Origin: Clostridium sp031626875
GTDB taxonomy: Bacteria; Bacillota; Clostridia; Clostridiales; Clostridiaceae
Reading direction: 5' to 3'
NCBI RefSeq assembly: GCF_031626875.1
Contig: NZ_JANDMF010000030.1
Coordinates: 1-64,000 of the forward strand
Length of the DNA: 64,000 nucleotides
In this document: piece after piece, positions 1 to 8,010 of the stretch
Numbering within the stretch: position 1 is the stretch's first letter
How the letters are laid out: each line of letters starts with the position of its first letter
Notes under the pieces: generated by a model
Database searches by the model: none
Seen by the model: only the letters and a program-made list of their open reading frames with translations
Told to the model about the DNA's origin: nothing
Translations under genes and position numbers: made by a program

Positions 1-69
1 AAATTAAGCTATAATATTCGTATAAAGAGATAAGAATTCTCTAATGAATTTTATAACTTAATCATACAA

Positions 70-85
70 GGGGCTGTTGCAAAAT
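70..85 (+). repeat. Left terminal inverted repeat of the IS1182-type element
   Basis: GGGGCTGTTGCAAAAT matches the reverse complement of 1936-1951 at 14 of 16 positions. The inner part runs directly into a perfect AAAATAGAAAT / ATTTCTATTTT stem (81-107). Confidence 0.8.
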
Positions 86-135
86 AGAAATATAAAATTT
101 CTATTTTGGACAGCTCACCTTTTTACAAAAAAGTT

Positions 136-163
136 AAGAGCGGACTCCTAAGAATCCGCTCTT
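136..163 (+). other. Hairpin upstream of the transposase start
   Basis: AAGAGCGGA (136-144) pairs perfectly with TCCGCTCTT (155-163) across a 10-base loop, and short T-rich sequence follows. It sits just before the transposase ATG. Hairpins at this place in other IS elements block read-through transcription or translation from outside promoters; that role here is inference. Confidence 0.6.
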
Positions 164-180
164 TGTTGTATAATTTATTC

Positions 181-1791
181 ATGTTAACTAACAAATTAAT
201 ACAAAATAATTATAACAATAATACAAATGTTTATCAATTAGTTTTTCCAGTAGAAACAGGAATGCTAATTGCAGAAGATGATTCAGTTAGACTTCTAAGC
301 CAAGTTATGGAGGAATTAAACTACAAAGAATTGTATAAGGCGTACTCTACCAAAGGTAGAAATCCAGATGTTGAACCGAAAAATCTATTCAAAATATTAG
401 TTTATGCTTATATGAATGATATTTATTCCAGCAGAAAAATTGAAACTGCTTGCAAAAGAGATATAAATTTCATTTGGCTTTTGCAAGGACAAAAAGCACC
501 AGATCATTGTGCTATTGCAAGATTTAGAACTGAAAGACTTAAAGATGGAATAATAGATAATCTATTTGGTCAACTAGTCACTAAACTAAGTGAATTAGGT
601 GAAATTCAATATAAAAATATTTTTATAGATGGAATAAAAATCGAAGCGAATGCCAATAAATATACTTTTGTTTGGAAAAAAGCAACCAATAAGTTTGAGG
701 CAAAGTTACAAATAAAAATAAGCAATTTAATTCAATCAATTAATAAGGAATTTAAGACTACATATGATTTCAGTGACTCTAAAATTACAATAAATGAACT
801 TGAAAAAATTAAAGTATTTTTAGACAATAAAAAGCTTGAAGCTAAAATAGAATTTGTAAATGGCAAGGGAAAAAGAAAAACTCAGATTCAAAGATTTATA
901 GAAAATATTGAAGAATTTATTGAGAAACAAAGTAAATATGATGATTATAATGAAACTTTTAATGGAAGAAATAGCTTTTCTAAAACTGATAAGGATGCAA
1001 CATTTATGCATATGAAAGAAGATCATATGAGAAACTCACAATTAAAACCTGGTTATAATGTCCAGATTGGAGTTGAAGGTGAATATGTTGTAGGCGTGGA
1101 TATATCAAATGAACGATCAGATCAACTTACACTAATTCCTTTTCTTGAAAAGTTACAAAAAGATTTACCTCAAAAGTTTGAAAATATAGTGGCTGACGCC
1201 AGCTACGAGAGTGAAGAAAATTATGTTTATTTAGAAGATAATAATCAAAATACTTTTATAAAGCCACAAGCATATGAAGGAATGAAAAAGAAAAATTTCA
1301 AGAATAACATAAGTAAACGTGAAAATATGATTTATGATGAGATAAATGACGAATATACTTGTCATAACAATAAAAAATTAAAGCCGATTGGAACTAAAAT
1401 AAGAAAGTCAAAATCAGGATATGAAGCAGATGTAACCATCTACGAATGCGAAAGCTGTAATGATTGTGAGTATAAATCAAAATGTACAAAAGCTAAAGAT
1501 AATAGAAAAATGCAAGTATCTAAAACATTTATTGAAAAAAGGCAAAAATCTTTAGATAATATAACAACACCAGAAGGAATTCTATTAAGAATGAACAGGT
1601 CAATTCAAGTTGAGGGTGCCTTTGGAGTTTTAAAAGAGAATTATGGATTCAGAAGATTTTTAACCAAAGGGAAAAATAATGTAAAGATTGAATTTACACT
1701 ATTATGCTTTGGTTATAATATAAATAAATTACATAACAAGATTCAAAAAAATAGATGTGGTTCATTATTACATAAAAAAGAAATTGCATAA
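181..1791 (+). CDS. IS1182 family transposase
   Basis: DDE transposase that would cut and join the ends of its own element. Starting at the ATG at 181 the protein has 536 residues, a usual length for the family. A TTG at 106 would add 25 residues, but these come from the terminal hairpin sequence and are unlikely to be translated. The N-terminal third has the DUF772-like helical region. Candidate catalytic residues are D150 (FIDGIKIEAN), D339 (VADASYESEENY) and E478 (IQVEGAFGVLKENYGF), the usual IS1182 contexts. A cysteine cluster (CESCNDCEYKSKC) precedes the E motif and may bind zinc. A TATAAT hexamer at 169-174 lies only six bases before the ATG, so a transcript from it would be nearly leaderless. 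No frameshift or stop is seen, so it is probably functional. Confidence 0.9.
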   Translation: MLTNKLIQNNYNNNTNVYQLVFPVETGMLIAEDDSVRLLSQVMEELNYKELYKAYSTKGRNPDVEPKNLFKILVYAYMNDIYSSRKIETACKRDINFIWLLQGQKAPDHCAIARFRTERLKDGIIDNLFGQLVTKLSELGEIQYKNIFIDGIKIEANANKYTFVWKKATNKFEAKLQIKISNLIQSINKEFKTTYDFSDSKITINELEKIKVFLDNKKLEAKIEFVNGKGKRKTQIQRFIENIEEFIEKQSKYDDYNETFNGRNSFSKTDKDATFMHMKEDHMRNSQLKPGYNVQIGVEGEYVVGVDISNERSDQLTLIPFLEKLQKDLPQKFENIVADASYESEENYVYLEDNNQNTFIKPQAYEGMKKKNFKNNISKRENMIYDEINDEYTCHNNKKLKPIGTKIRKSKSGYEADVTIYECESCNDCEYKSKCTKAKDNRKMQVSKTFIEKRQKSLDNITTPEGILLRMNRSIQVEGAFGVLKENYGFRRFLTKGKNNVKIEFTLLCFGYNINKLHNKIQKNRCGSLLHKKEIA

Positions 1792-1907
1792 AAAATTGGA
1801 GGTTTTGAAATCTCCTTTTTGTCATATTCAAAAATAATTATCAACTCAAAATATACTAACTTTTATCAAAGATTTTCACTCTGTTTATTTAAAATATATA
1901 AAAAGAG

Positions 1908-1948
1908 GGTGTTGCTTGAAATGATTTGAAAAATCATTTTGCAACACC
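1908..1948 (+). terminator. Palindromic right end of the IS; likely transposase terminator
   Basis: GGTGTTGC (1908-1915) pairs with GCAACACC (1941-1948) and encloses a second stem, AAATGATTT (1919-1927) with AAATCATTT (1931-1939). A T-rich run (CTCCTTTTTATTTTTT) follows. The structure overlaps the right terminal repeat, so it may act both as end-recognition site and as intrinsic terminator. Confidence 0.55.
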
Positions 1949-1951
1949 TCC
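1936..1951 (-). repeat. Right terminal inverted repeat of the IS1182-type element
   Basis: ATTTTGCAACACCTCC, reverse complement of the left end with two mismatches. The sequence beyond it (1952-2051) is AT-rich and shows no recognisable gene. Confidence 0.8.
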
Positions 1952-2051
1952 TTTTTATTTTTTATCTTAAATATTTCCTTATAAAATCTTACAAGAAATA
2001 ATGTAAATATATTGCCTTAATATATTTGCATTACATCCCTAATAACTCATG

Positions 2052-2518
2052 TCAAGTATCTTTTCCTATAATCCCATCTACGTCTAACTCACCAAAGCCT
2101 TGCCTATTAAACTCTTCTTGCAATTGACTATATATATTAGTATCTAAATTACTGTTAGAATCAGAACTATAATTTACTGTAGTTATATTAGAATAACTAC
2201 TATTCTCTAATAACATATTGTCATTAAAGTTATTTACATCACAATAACCTTTTTACACCACCCATTAAGCCTGTTTCTGTATACTGGTGTCCAACTGCAT
2301 TAATAAAGCCTGTTGTCATTGGTGAATTTACTCCATAATGTGCGACCCCTAAAGACTGTGTCTTAATTCTCATGTCTACGTTATCCCTAGCAAAATATGC
2401 TCCACTATAGATCATTACATTTTGATTATATAAATTTTTAAAAGTTTGTATAAATTCTAAGCATCTATTGGTTATTTCAAAAGCACTTCTACCATAACTA
2501 TTTGTTTCTATATCCAAG
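2052..2518 (-). pseudogene. Broken prophage endolysin (GH25 lysozyme, C-terminal part plus linker)
   Basis: The minus strand encodes the second half of a glycosyl-hydrolase-25 lysozyme. It begins at the catalytic-type motif DIETN and continues through NQNVMIYSGAYFARDN, VAHYGVNSP and VGHQYTETG. The first half of the domain is missing. At a T5 run (2250-2254) the frame changes: one extra base turns the expected reading (VKGYCDVNNFNDNMLL) into a premature stop at 2239. The next frame continues through a Ser/Asn-rich linker to LDVDGIIGKDT, the start of a peptidoglycan-binding-type repeat, and stops at 2052. It is therefore truncated at the 5' end, frameshifted in the middle and cut short in its binding domain. 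Phage endolysin is the natural family. The bases upstream belong to an integrase on the other strand, so the two remnants were joined by rearrangement. Confidence 0.75.
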
Positions 2519-2519
2519 C

Positions 2520-3423
2520 TAGGCTATTATGAAAAAAGGCAAGATGCAATTAATGCTTTAGCTGAATTTAATGTTAATCCTTATTCAGTTGATGTAACTA
2601 CAATAACTTTTGCTGAAATTTTTGATAAATGGAAAAAAATAAATTTGATGGAATTTCAAGATCTGCTATTAATGGATATAATGCAGCCTTTCAAATTTCT
2701 AAAAAGCTTCATGAAATGAGATTTATTGATATAAAAACAATGCATCTACAAGATATAATCGTTAACTGTGAAAAAGGTTATGGAACTCTTCATAAAATAA
2801 AAAATTTATATAATCAACTTTTTAAGTATGCTATGGAAAATGATATTATATCAAAAAATTATGCAGACTATGTTGATCTAGGTAAAAAAACTAATCAAAA
2901 TACTCGTATTCCATTTACTAAAGATGAAGTTAAAAGATTATTTGAAGTTGAACCTGCAATTCCTTTTGTTGATACCATATTAATAATGATTTTTTCTGGA
3001 CTTAGAATAGGAGAACTTCTACTAATTAAAAATGAAGATGTAGATCTTAATGCTCGAATAATAAAAGGTGGTATAAAAACAGATGCAGGAAAAGATAGAA
3101 TCATCCCTATTAATTCTAAAATATTTTATATGATTGCAAAAAGAAAATCTTTAGGTCATGAATATCTTATTGTTAATTCTAAAAATGAACAAATGAAGTA
3201 TTCAAATTATTATAGGGATATCTGGATATATATAATGGAGCAATTAAATATGAATCACAAACCCCATGATGCACGTCATACTTTTGCAACTTTAATGAAT
3301 AATGCAGATGCTAATCCAACTTCAATAAAGAAAATAATTGGACATAGTAGTTATACTACAACAGAAAAAATATATACTCATAAAGATGTCGAAGAACTTA
3401 GAAAAGCCATAGAATTAATATAG
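2520..3423 (+). pseudogene. Broken tyrosine recombinase (phage/ICE integrase)
   Basis: Site-specific integrase remnant. Reading from 2520 gives integrase-like sequence (LGYYEKRQDAINALAEFN, then FAEIFDKWKK), but the frame is lost in an A-run near 2632-2638. The rest, 2629-3423, is an open 264-residue frame with a SAM-like core-binding domain and the catalytic domain. All catalytic positions appear present: R in SGLRIGELL, H and R in HDARHTF, H in IIGHSS, and the nucleophile Y in TTEKIYTH. The N-terminal arm-binding domain is missing upstream of the junction with the endolysin fragment. A truncated product from the ATG at 2629 is possible but lacks a convincing ribosome site. The 3' end lies 125 bases from the end of rpsI, next to three tandem 11-base repeats. 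Confidence 0.75.
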
Positions 3424-3428
3424 AAATT

Positions 3429-3460
3429 TGTTAGTTACCTGTTAGTTACTTGTTAGTTAC
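3429..3460 (+). repeat. Three tandem 11-bp repeats, candidate integrase arm-type sites
   Basis: TGTTAGTTAC occurs at 3429-3438, 3440-3449 and 3451-3460, so the period is 11 bases, about one helical turn. The repeats begin six bases after the integrase stop codon. Spaced direct repeats beside an integrase gene are typical of arm-type binding sites of phage and conjugative-element integrases; the assignment is inference. Confidence 0.55.
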
Positions 3461-3501
3461 ATCAAAAAAATAGTACATTTTTAAACAATTTTATATATAA
3501 G

Positions 3502-3533
3502 AAAAACCCACAAACACTGAGTTTGTGGGTTTT
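3502..3533 (-). terminator. Intrinsic terminator of rplM-rpsI
   Basis: AAACCCACAAAC (3504-3515) pairs with GTTTGTGGGTTT (3521-3532) over a five-base loop, and on the minus strand a T tract follows. It lies 16 bases past the rpsI stop and separates the ribosomal cluster from the integrase remnant. Confidence 0.9.
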
Positions 3534-3548
3534 GCATAACTCCAAAAA

Positions 3549-3941
3549 TTATCTCTTTGAGAATTGAGGAGCTCTTCTTGCCTTCTTAAGACCGTATTTC
3601 TTTCTTTCCTTCATTCTTGGATCTCTTGTTAAGAAACCTGCCTTCTTTAATTCTGGCTTTAAAGCTTCATCAGCTTTAACTAATGCTCTAGTTATTCCAT
3701 GTCTGATAGCTCCAGCTTGCCCTGTGAATCCACCACCATGTACATTAACTAAAACATCAAACTTATCCTTAGTTCCTGTTAAAACTAATGGTTGGTTTAC
3801 TATCATTCTTAATGTTTCTAAACCAAAAAAGTTTTCTATCTCTCTCTTATTTATAACAACTTTACCACTTCCTGGTACAAGTCTTACTCTTGCAACTGAT
3901 TTTTTTCTTCTTCCAGTTCCCATGTATTGAACTTTTGCCAT
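3549..3941 (-). CDS. rpsI: 30S ribosomal protein S9
   Basis: S9 of the small-subunit head; its C-terminal tail reaches the P-site tRNA anticodon. The 130-residue product has the family length, the conserved GTGRRKKSVARVRL start and the basic tail ending KARRAPQFSKR. The start is preceded by GGGAGGAGGAA. It is the second gene after rplM (26 bases apart), the usual L13-S9 pair, and a strong intrinsic terminator ends the unit. Its 3' flank is the junction with the mobile-element patch, but the gene itself is intact. Confidence 0.98.
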   Translation of the reverse strand: MAKVQYMGTGRRKKSVARVRLVPGSGKVVINKREIENFFGLETLRMIVNQPLVLTGTKDKFDVLVNVHGGGFTGQAGAIRHGITRALVKADEALKPELKKAGFLTRDPRMKERKKYGLKKARRAPQFSKR

Positions 3942-3967
3942 TTTCTATTCCTCCTCCCGAGCTGATA

Positions 3968-4402
3968 TTAGTACTTTAACTCAAGCACTTCTGGTTTTTG
4001 AGCTTCGTGATCATGTTCAGCTCCTCTATTAACTTTTAGCTTCTTAAGCATTTGTCTTCCTAAAACACCTGTTGGAAGCATTCTTCTAACAGCCTCTTCG
4101 AAAGCTAATTCTGGCTTCTTTGCCAAAACTTCTCTGTAAGGAGTTTCCTTTAATCCGCCTACGTAACCACTGTATTTTCTGAAGAATTTTTGATCTAACT
4201 TCTTACCAGTTAAAACAACTTTTTCTGCATTGATTACTATAACGAAATCTCCACAGTCAACATTTGGTGTAAATGTTGGTTTATTCTTACCTCTTAATAT
4301 TGAAGCAACTTGGCTAGCTACTCTTCCTAGTGGCTTACCAGCAGCATCTACAACATACCATTTTCTTTCAACGTCTTGTGCTTTTGCAATGTATGATTTC
4401 AT
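3968..4402 (-). CDS. rplM: 50S ribosomal protein L13
   Basis: Early-assembling 23S rRNA-binding protein. The 144 residues match the usual length and carry the signatures DAAGKPLGRVASQVA and AVRRMLPTGVLGRQMLKKL. The ribosome site GGGAGGG lies upstream of the ATG. It leads a two-gene operon with rpsI and has a perfect consensus promoter about 110 bases upstream, leaving a leader long enough for autogenous control of the L13-leader type. Confidence 0.98.
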   Translation of the reverse strand: MKSYIAKAQDVERKWYVVDAAGKPLGRVASQVASILRGKNKPTFTPNVDCGDFVIVINAEKVVLTGKKLDQKFFRKYSGYVGGLKETPYREVLAKKPELAFEEAVRRMLPTGVLGRQMLKKLKVNRGAEHDHEAQKPEVLELKY

Positions 4403-4511
4403 CTATTTCCCTCCCTGAACTTACATCTCTTGCTTTACTTCTTTGAAGTATTGCTTTTATGTCAAGACCCGGGGCTAGTGGATCTTTTACACATAAATAT
4501 TTCTAACAAAC
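4403..4511 (-). ncRNA. rplM 5' leader, probable L13 leader RNA
   Basis: From the predicted start site (near 4511) to the rplM ATG there are about 110 untranslated bases. They contain a GC-rich patch (TAGCCCCGGGTC on the minus strand) and a pairable segment (ACTTC / GAAGT). Low-GC Firmicutes carry a known ribosomal-protein L13 leader at exactly this place; the identification rests on position, length and base-pairing potential, not on a model match. Confidence 0.55.
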
Positions 4512-4517
4512 AAACTT

Positions 4518-4546
4518 ATTATAATACACGCTTACGGGCGTGTCAA
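4518..4546 (-). promoter_or_regulatory. Consensus sigma-A promoter for rplM-rpsI
   Basis: Minus strand reads TTGACA, 17 bases, TATAAT: both hexamers perfect with ideal spacing. It lies just after the truA stop region and drives rplM-rpsI independently of the upstream operon. Confidence 0.9.
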
Positions 4547-4567
4547 CATATTTTCATAATTTTTTAG

Positions 4568-5302
4568 TTAATAAAAAACTTTTTCCAACACTAATCCATT
4601 TGGTCTAACACATGGCCCTGCCTTATTTCTATCTTTTGAGGCAATGATATCTTTGATATCTTTAGCATTAATTTTACCTTTTCCAACTTCTATTAATGTC
4701 CCAACTATAATTCTAACCATATTATACAAAAAGCCATCTGCTGATATATATATTGTTATCTTTTCATTATGATTTATTAAATATAATTCTGATATTGTTC
4801 TTATAGATGTTTTAACTGAACTTCCACTACTCTTGAAAGCAGAAAAATCATGTTTTCCTAAAAAATAGCTACAAGCTTCTTGCATACTATAAATATCAAG
4901 TGTATCTTTAACTTGATAGACATAATCTTTTCCTATAGCTATTTTTTCATGCCTATTAATTATAGTATAACTATAAACTTTTCCTTTACTATTATATCTC
5001 GAGTGAAAATTTTCATCTACTTCCTCTGACCTCACTATGGATATATCATCAGGTAATCTTCTATTAACTGCTTCTCTAAACTTTTCTGGAGGTATACTAC
5101 TATTTGTTTTAAAATTTGCAACCATACCTCTAGCATGTACTCCTGCATCCGTTCTTGAGCTACCTACTAATTCAATAATTTCGCCAGTAGCATCATTTAA
5201 CGCTTTTTCAATAACTCCTTGAATTGTTTTTCCATTATTCTGTTTCTGCCAACCACTATACTCAGTTCCATCATATTCAATTCTTAATCTAATATTTTTC
5301 AT
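4568..5302 (-). CDS. truA: tRNA pseudouridine synthase A (positions 38-40)
   Basis: Converts uridines 38, 39 and 40 of the tRNA anticodon arm to pseudouridine. The 244-residue protein has the TruA N-terminus (LRIEYDGTEYSGWQKQ), the catalytic aspartate in SSRTDAGVHARG, the HDFSAFKSSGS motif and the C-terminal YNMVRIIVGTLIEVGKGK. It follows ecfT by 12 bases, as the last gene of ecfA1-ecfA2-ecfT-truA, a linkage common in clostridia. No intrinsic terminator separates it clearly from the rplM promoter downstream. Confidence 0.97.
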   Translation of the reverse strand: MKNIRLRIEYDGTEYSGWQKQNNGKTIQGVIEKALNDATGEIIELVGSSRTDAGVHARGMVANFKTNSSIPPEKFREAVNRRLPDDISIVRSEEVDENFHSRYNSKGKVYSYTIINRHEKIAIGKDYVYQVKDTLDIYSMQEACSYFLGKHDFSAFKSSGSSVKTSIRTISELYLINHNEKITIYISADGFLYNMVRIIVGTLIEVGKGKINAKDIKDIIASKDRNKAGPCVRPNGLVLEKVFY

Positions 5303-5314
5303 ACTTCCTCTACT

Positions 5315-6118
5315 CTATAACACAAATCTAACAACAAAACTTGAAATTAATAACAACAAAAATATACCATATGCTATAATATCTCTTGTTGTATACTTTA
5401 ATTCTTTCATTCTGGTTCTACCTGCACCACCTCTATAGCATCTAGCTTCCATAGCCATTGCTAACTCATCTGCTCTTCTAAATGAACTTATAAAAAGTGG
5501 AACTAAAAGTGGAACTAAACTTTTTGCTTTTTGAATTATATTACCAGTTTCAAAATCTGCACCTCTTGCCTTTTGGGCTTTCATTATTTTATCCGTTTCT
5601 TCCATTAATGTAGGGATAAATCTTAATGCTATTGTCATCATCATAGCTAACTCATGTGCTAATACCTTTCCTATTGGTCTTAATAACCGCTCTATTCCAT
5701 CTGTAAGTTCAATTGGTGATGTAGTTAAAGTTAATAATGAAGTCCCTACAATCAAAAATATTAGTCTTAAAGCCATAAATATAGCTGTTCTTATGCCTTC
5801 TTCATATATCTTTAGAAAACTTATCTGTGCTACTAATGTCTCATCAGGACCTTTAATCATAAATAAATTTAAAATTCCTGTAATAATTATTAGTAATAAT
5901 ATAGGCTTAAGGCCCTTAAAAATAAAATTTAATGGTACTCTTGAATTTATTATAACTGCAGCTAAAAAAGTTACTACTAAAATATATCCAATGAATTTAT
6001 TAATAACAAATAATGCAACAATAAACAATAAGGAGATTATTATTTTAGTTCTTGGGTCAAGTTTGTGAGTGAATGATTCTCCTGGCAAATATTGACCTAT
6101 AGTTATATCTTTTAACAT
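5315..6118 (-). CDS. ecfT: ECF transporter transmembrane scaffold EcfT
   Basis: Membrane T-component that couples the two ATPases to interchangeable vitamin- or cofactor-binding S-components. The 267-residue protein starts with GQYLPGESFTHKLDPRTK and has several hydrophobic helices. It carries two Ala-Arg-containing coupling-helix motifs, KARGADFE and AMEARCYRGG, which dock into the ATPases. It lies 12 bases after ecfA2, and no S-component gene is nearby, so this is a group II (shared) energizing module. Confidence 0.95.
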   Translation of the reverse strand: MLKDITIGQYLPGESFTHKLDPRTKIIISLLFIVALFVINKFIGYILVVTFLAAVIINSRVPLNFIFKGLKPILLLIIITGILNLFMIKGPDETLVAQISFLKIYEEGIRTAIFMALRLIFLIVGTSLLTLTTSPIELTDGIERLLRPIGKVLAHELAMMMTIALRFIPTLMEETDKIMKAQKARGADFETGNIIQKAKSLVPLLVPLFISSFRRADELAMAMEARCYRGGAGRTRMKELKYTTRDIIAYGIFLLLLISSFVVRFVL

Positions 6119-6130
6119 TCATACCCCTCC

Positions 6131-6991
6131 TTACTTGTTACTTTGTCCTAATATACTAAGCAATTCTTTACGTGCTTGTTCTATTGTATATAAATTTTCA
6201 CAAACATTAAATCCTTTATTTTTCAATGCTTTCATAAGGTAAGTAACTTGAGGTACTCCAAGTCCTATATTTTCTAAAGTTTCTATCTCTTTGAATACCT
6301 CTTCTGGTGTTCCTTGTAATGCAACTTTCCCATGATTCATTACAATTACCTTTTCGGCTATCTTAGCAACATCCTCCATACTATGACTTACTAAAATTAT
6401 TGTCATTCCATATTCCTTATGTAATTTTTTTATTTGACTTAATATATCCTCTCGCCCCTTTGGATCTAATCCAGCAGTTGGCTCATCCAAAATCAATGTC
6501 TTAGGTTTCATCGCTATTACACCTGCTATGGCAACTCGTCTCTTTTGGCCTCCGCTTAAATCAAATGGTGACTTATCTTTATATGTTTCATAATCAAGTC
6601 CAACCATCTCCATTGAACTTTTTACTCTTTCTTTAATTTCATCTTCTGTAAGGCCTAAATTCTGAGGACCAAACGCAATATCTTTCGCAATACTTTCTTC
6701 AAATAATTGATATTCCGCATATTGAAAAACCAAGCCTACTTTTTTTCTTACATCAGTTAATTTTACACCTTTCTTTGTAATATCAATCCCATCTATTATT
6801 ATCTTTCCACTAGTAGCATCTAAAAGACCATTCATATGCTGTATAAGAGTAGATTTTCCTGAACCTGTATGCCCTATAAGTGCTACAAATTCACCATCTT
6901 TTATCTCTATATTAACATTATCAAGTGCAATTTTTTCAAATGGGCCTTTAGGCATATATATATGAGTTAAATTTTCTATTTTAATCGACAT
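6131..6991 (-). CDS. ecfA2: ECF transporter ATPase EcfA2
   Basis: ABC-type ATPase of the energy-coupling-factor vitamin transporter. The 286 residues contain Walker A GHTGSGKS, Q-loop FQYAEYQLFE, signature FDLSGGQKRR, Walker B LILDEPTAGLDP and the switch histidine in LVSHSME. Its start overlaps the end of ecfA1 by 16 bases, which suggests translational coupling and equal stoichiometry of the ATPase pair. Confidence 0.95.
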   Translation of the reverse strand: MSIKIENLTHIYMPKGPFEKIALDNVNIEIKDGEFVALIGHTGSGKSTLIQHMNGLLDATSGKIIIDGIDITKKGVKLTDVRKKVGLVFQYAEYQLFEESIAKDIAFGPQNLGLTEDEIKERVKSSMEMVGLDYETYKDKSPFDLSGGQKRRVAIAGVIAMKPKTLILDEPTAGLDPKGREDILSQIKKLHKEYGMTIILVSHSMEDVAKIAEKVIVMNHGKVALQGTPEEVFKEIETLENIGLGVPQVTYLMKALKNKGFNVCENLYTIEQARKELLSILGQSNK

Positions 6992-7827
6992 AACGCCTCC
7001 ACCATTTCATCAACATTTAATATTTCGGTACTTATATCAATACCTACTTTTTGTAATTCATAGGCTAATTCTGTAACTTGTGGAACATCTAGTCCTATTT
7101 TCTTCATTGTTTCAACTTTAGAAAACACTTTTCTAGGTGTTCCTTCTATTATAATCTTTCCACTATCTACAACTATAATTCTATCTGCTTCTGCAGCTTC
7201 ATCCATATAATGAGTTATAAGAATTATAGTCATACCATACTGCTTATTCAATTCTTTAATACTTTTTATCACATCTTTTCTACCACTTGGATCTAGCATA
7301 GCTGTAGGTTCATCAAAAACTATACATTCTGGCTTCATTGCTAAAACACCTGCAATAGCTATTCTCTGTTTTTGTCCCCCTGATAAAAGATGTGGAGCAT
7401 GTCTTTTATATTCAGTCATTCCAACCTTTGCAAGACTTTCATCTACACGTTTTCTTATCTCCTCTGGCTTCACGCCTAAATTTTCTGGTCCAAAAGCGAC
7501 ATCTTCTTCTACTATAGTTGCTACTAACTGATTATCAGGATTTTGAAATACCATCCCTGCTTTACTTCTAATTCTCCACAAATTTTTTTCATCTGCGGTA
7601 TCTAAACCGTCAACAATTACCTTCCCTTCAGTAGGTGTAAGTAATGCATTTATATGCTTTGCTATAGTAGACTTTCCTGACCCATTATGTCCAAGAACAA
7701 CAAGAAATTCGCCCTTTTTTACTTCCAAGTTAACGCCATTAACTGCATATTTTTCTACATTTTTCCCTTCCTCAAAAGATGTATATTTATATGTCAAACT
7801 ATCTAAACTCACCATACTATCGTACAC
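6976..7827 (-). CDS. ecfA1: ECF transporter ATPase EcfA1
   Basis: Partner ATPase of EcfA2 in the ECF module. Motifs: Walker A GHNGSGKS, FQNPDNQLVA (Q-loop), HLLSGGQKQR signature, FDEPTAMLDP (Walker B), LITHYMDE (switch). The start is a GTG at 7827 with GGGAGG eight bases before it; an internal ATG four codons later lacks good spacing. A promoter-like TTGATA-16-TATAAT lies upstream, after the rplQ terminator, so this module is probably its own transcription unit. Confidence 0.95.
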   Translation of the reverse strand: MYDSMVSLDSLTYKYTSFEEGKNVEKYAVNGVNLEVKKGEFLVVLGHNGSGKSTIAKHINALLTPTEGKVIVDGLDTADEKNLWRIRSKAGMVFQNPDNQLVATIVEEDVAFGPENLGVKPEEIRKRVDESLAKVGMTEYKRHAPHLLSGGQKQRIAIAGVLAMKPECIVFDEPTAMLDPSGRKDVIKSIKELNKQYGMTIILITHYMDEAAEADRIIVVDSGKIIIEGTPRKVFSKVETMKKIGLDVPQVTELAYELQKVGIDISTEILNVDEMVEALCRLK

Positions 7828-7890
7828 ACTACTTTCCTCCCTACTAAATGAAAACTTCTATATATTATACAAAAGAACTTAATTAATATA

Positions 7891-7918
7891 ATTATATACC
7901 ATATTAATCCTTTATCAA
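7891..7918 (-). promoter_or_regulatory. Promoter for ecfA1-ecfA2-ecfT-truA
   Basis: On the minus strand TTGATA, 16 bases, TATAAT, about 65 bases before the ecfA1 start and downstream of the rplQ terminator. Confidence 0.7.
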
Positions 7919-7978
7919 TTACTATTCTTCTTGTTTCTTCTCTATAATATATGGATAAATAATTTTATATTGTAAAAT

Positions 7979-8004
7979 GGGGATTAAGCATATACTTAAT
8001 CCCC
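7979..8004 (-). terminator. Intrinsic terminator after rplQ
   Basis: GGGGATTAAG (7979-7988) pairs perfectly with CTTAATCCCC (7995-8004), and ATTTTACAAT follows on the minus strand. It ends the alpha operon six bases past the rplQ stop. Confidence 0.85.
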
Positions 8005-8010
8005 TAATTA

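Larger units (their letters stand above)
70..1951 (+). mobile_element. IS1182-family insertion sequence, apparently complete
   Basis: The element is bounded by imperfect terminal inverted repeats: GGGGCTGTTGCAAAAT at 70-85 and ATTTTGCAACACCTCC at 1936-1951 (14 of 16 match once one is reverse-complemented). One long transposase gene fills it. Each end is also internally palindromic: an 11-bp perfect stem at 81-107, and nested stems at 1908-1948. No clear target-site duplication is visible in the bases beside the repeats. The size (about 1.9 kb) and the single transposase gene fit the IS1182 family. It lies beside prophage debris, so it marks an accessory island next to the ribosomal gene cluster. 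Confidence 0.85.

Noticed and set aside
1..69. Possible gene end left of the IS element
   Set aside because: Too short to support any frame; nothing recognisable.
820..1026. Minus-strand open frame inside the transposase
   Set aside because: Low-complexity Ile/Phe/Ser-rich translation, antisense to a clear transposase; no ribosome site.
62..1960. Target-site duplication flanking the IS element
   Set aside because: The bases outside the two terminal repeats do not match convincingly, so no duplication is claimed.
4452..4462. Second TTGACA within the rplM leader
   Set aside because: No acceptable -10 lies 16-18 bases downstream, while an ideal promoter exists upstream.
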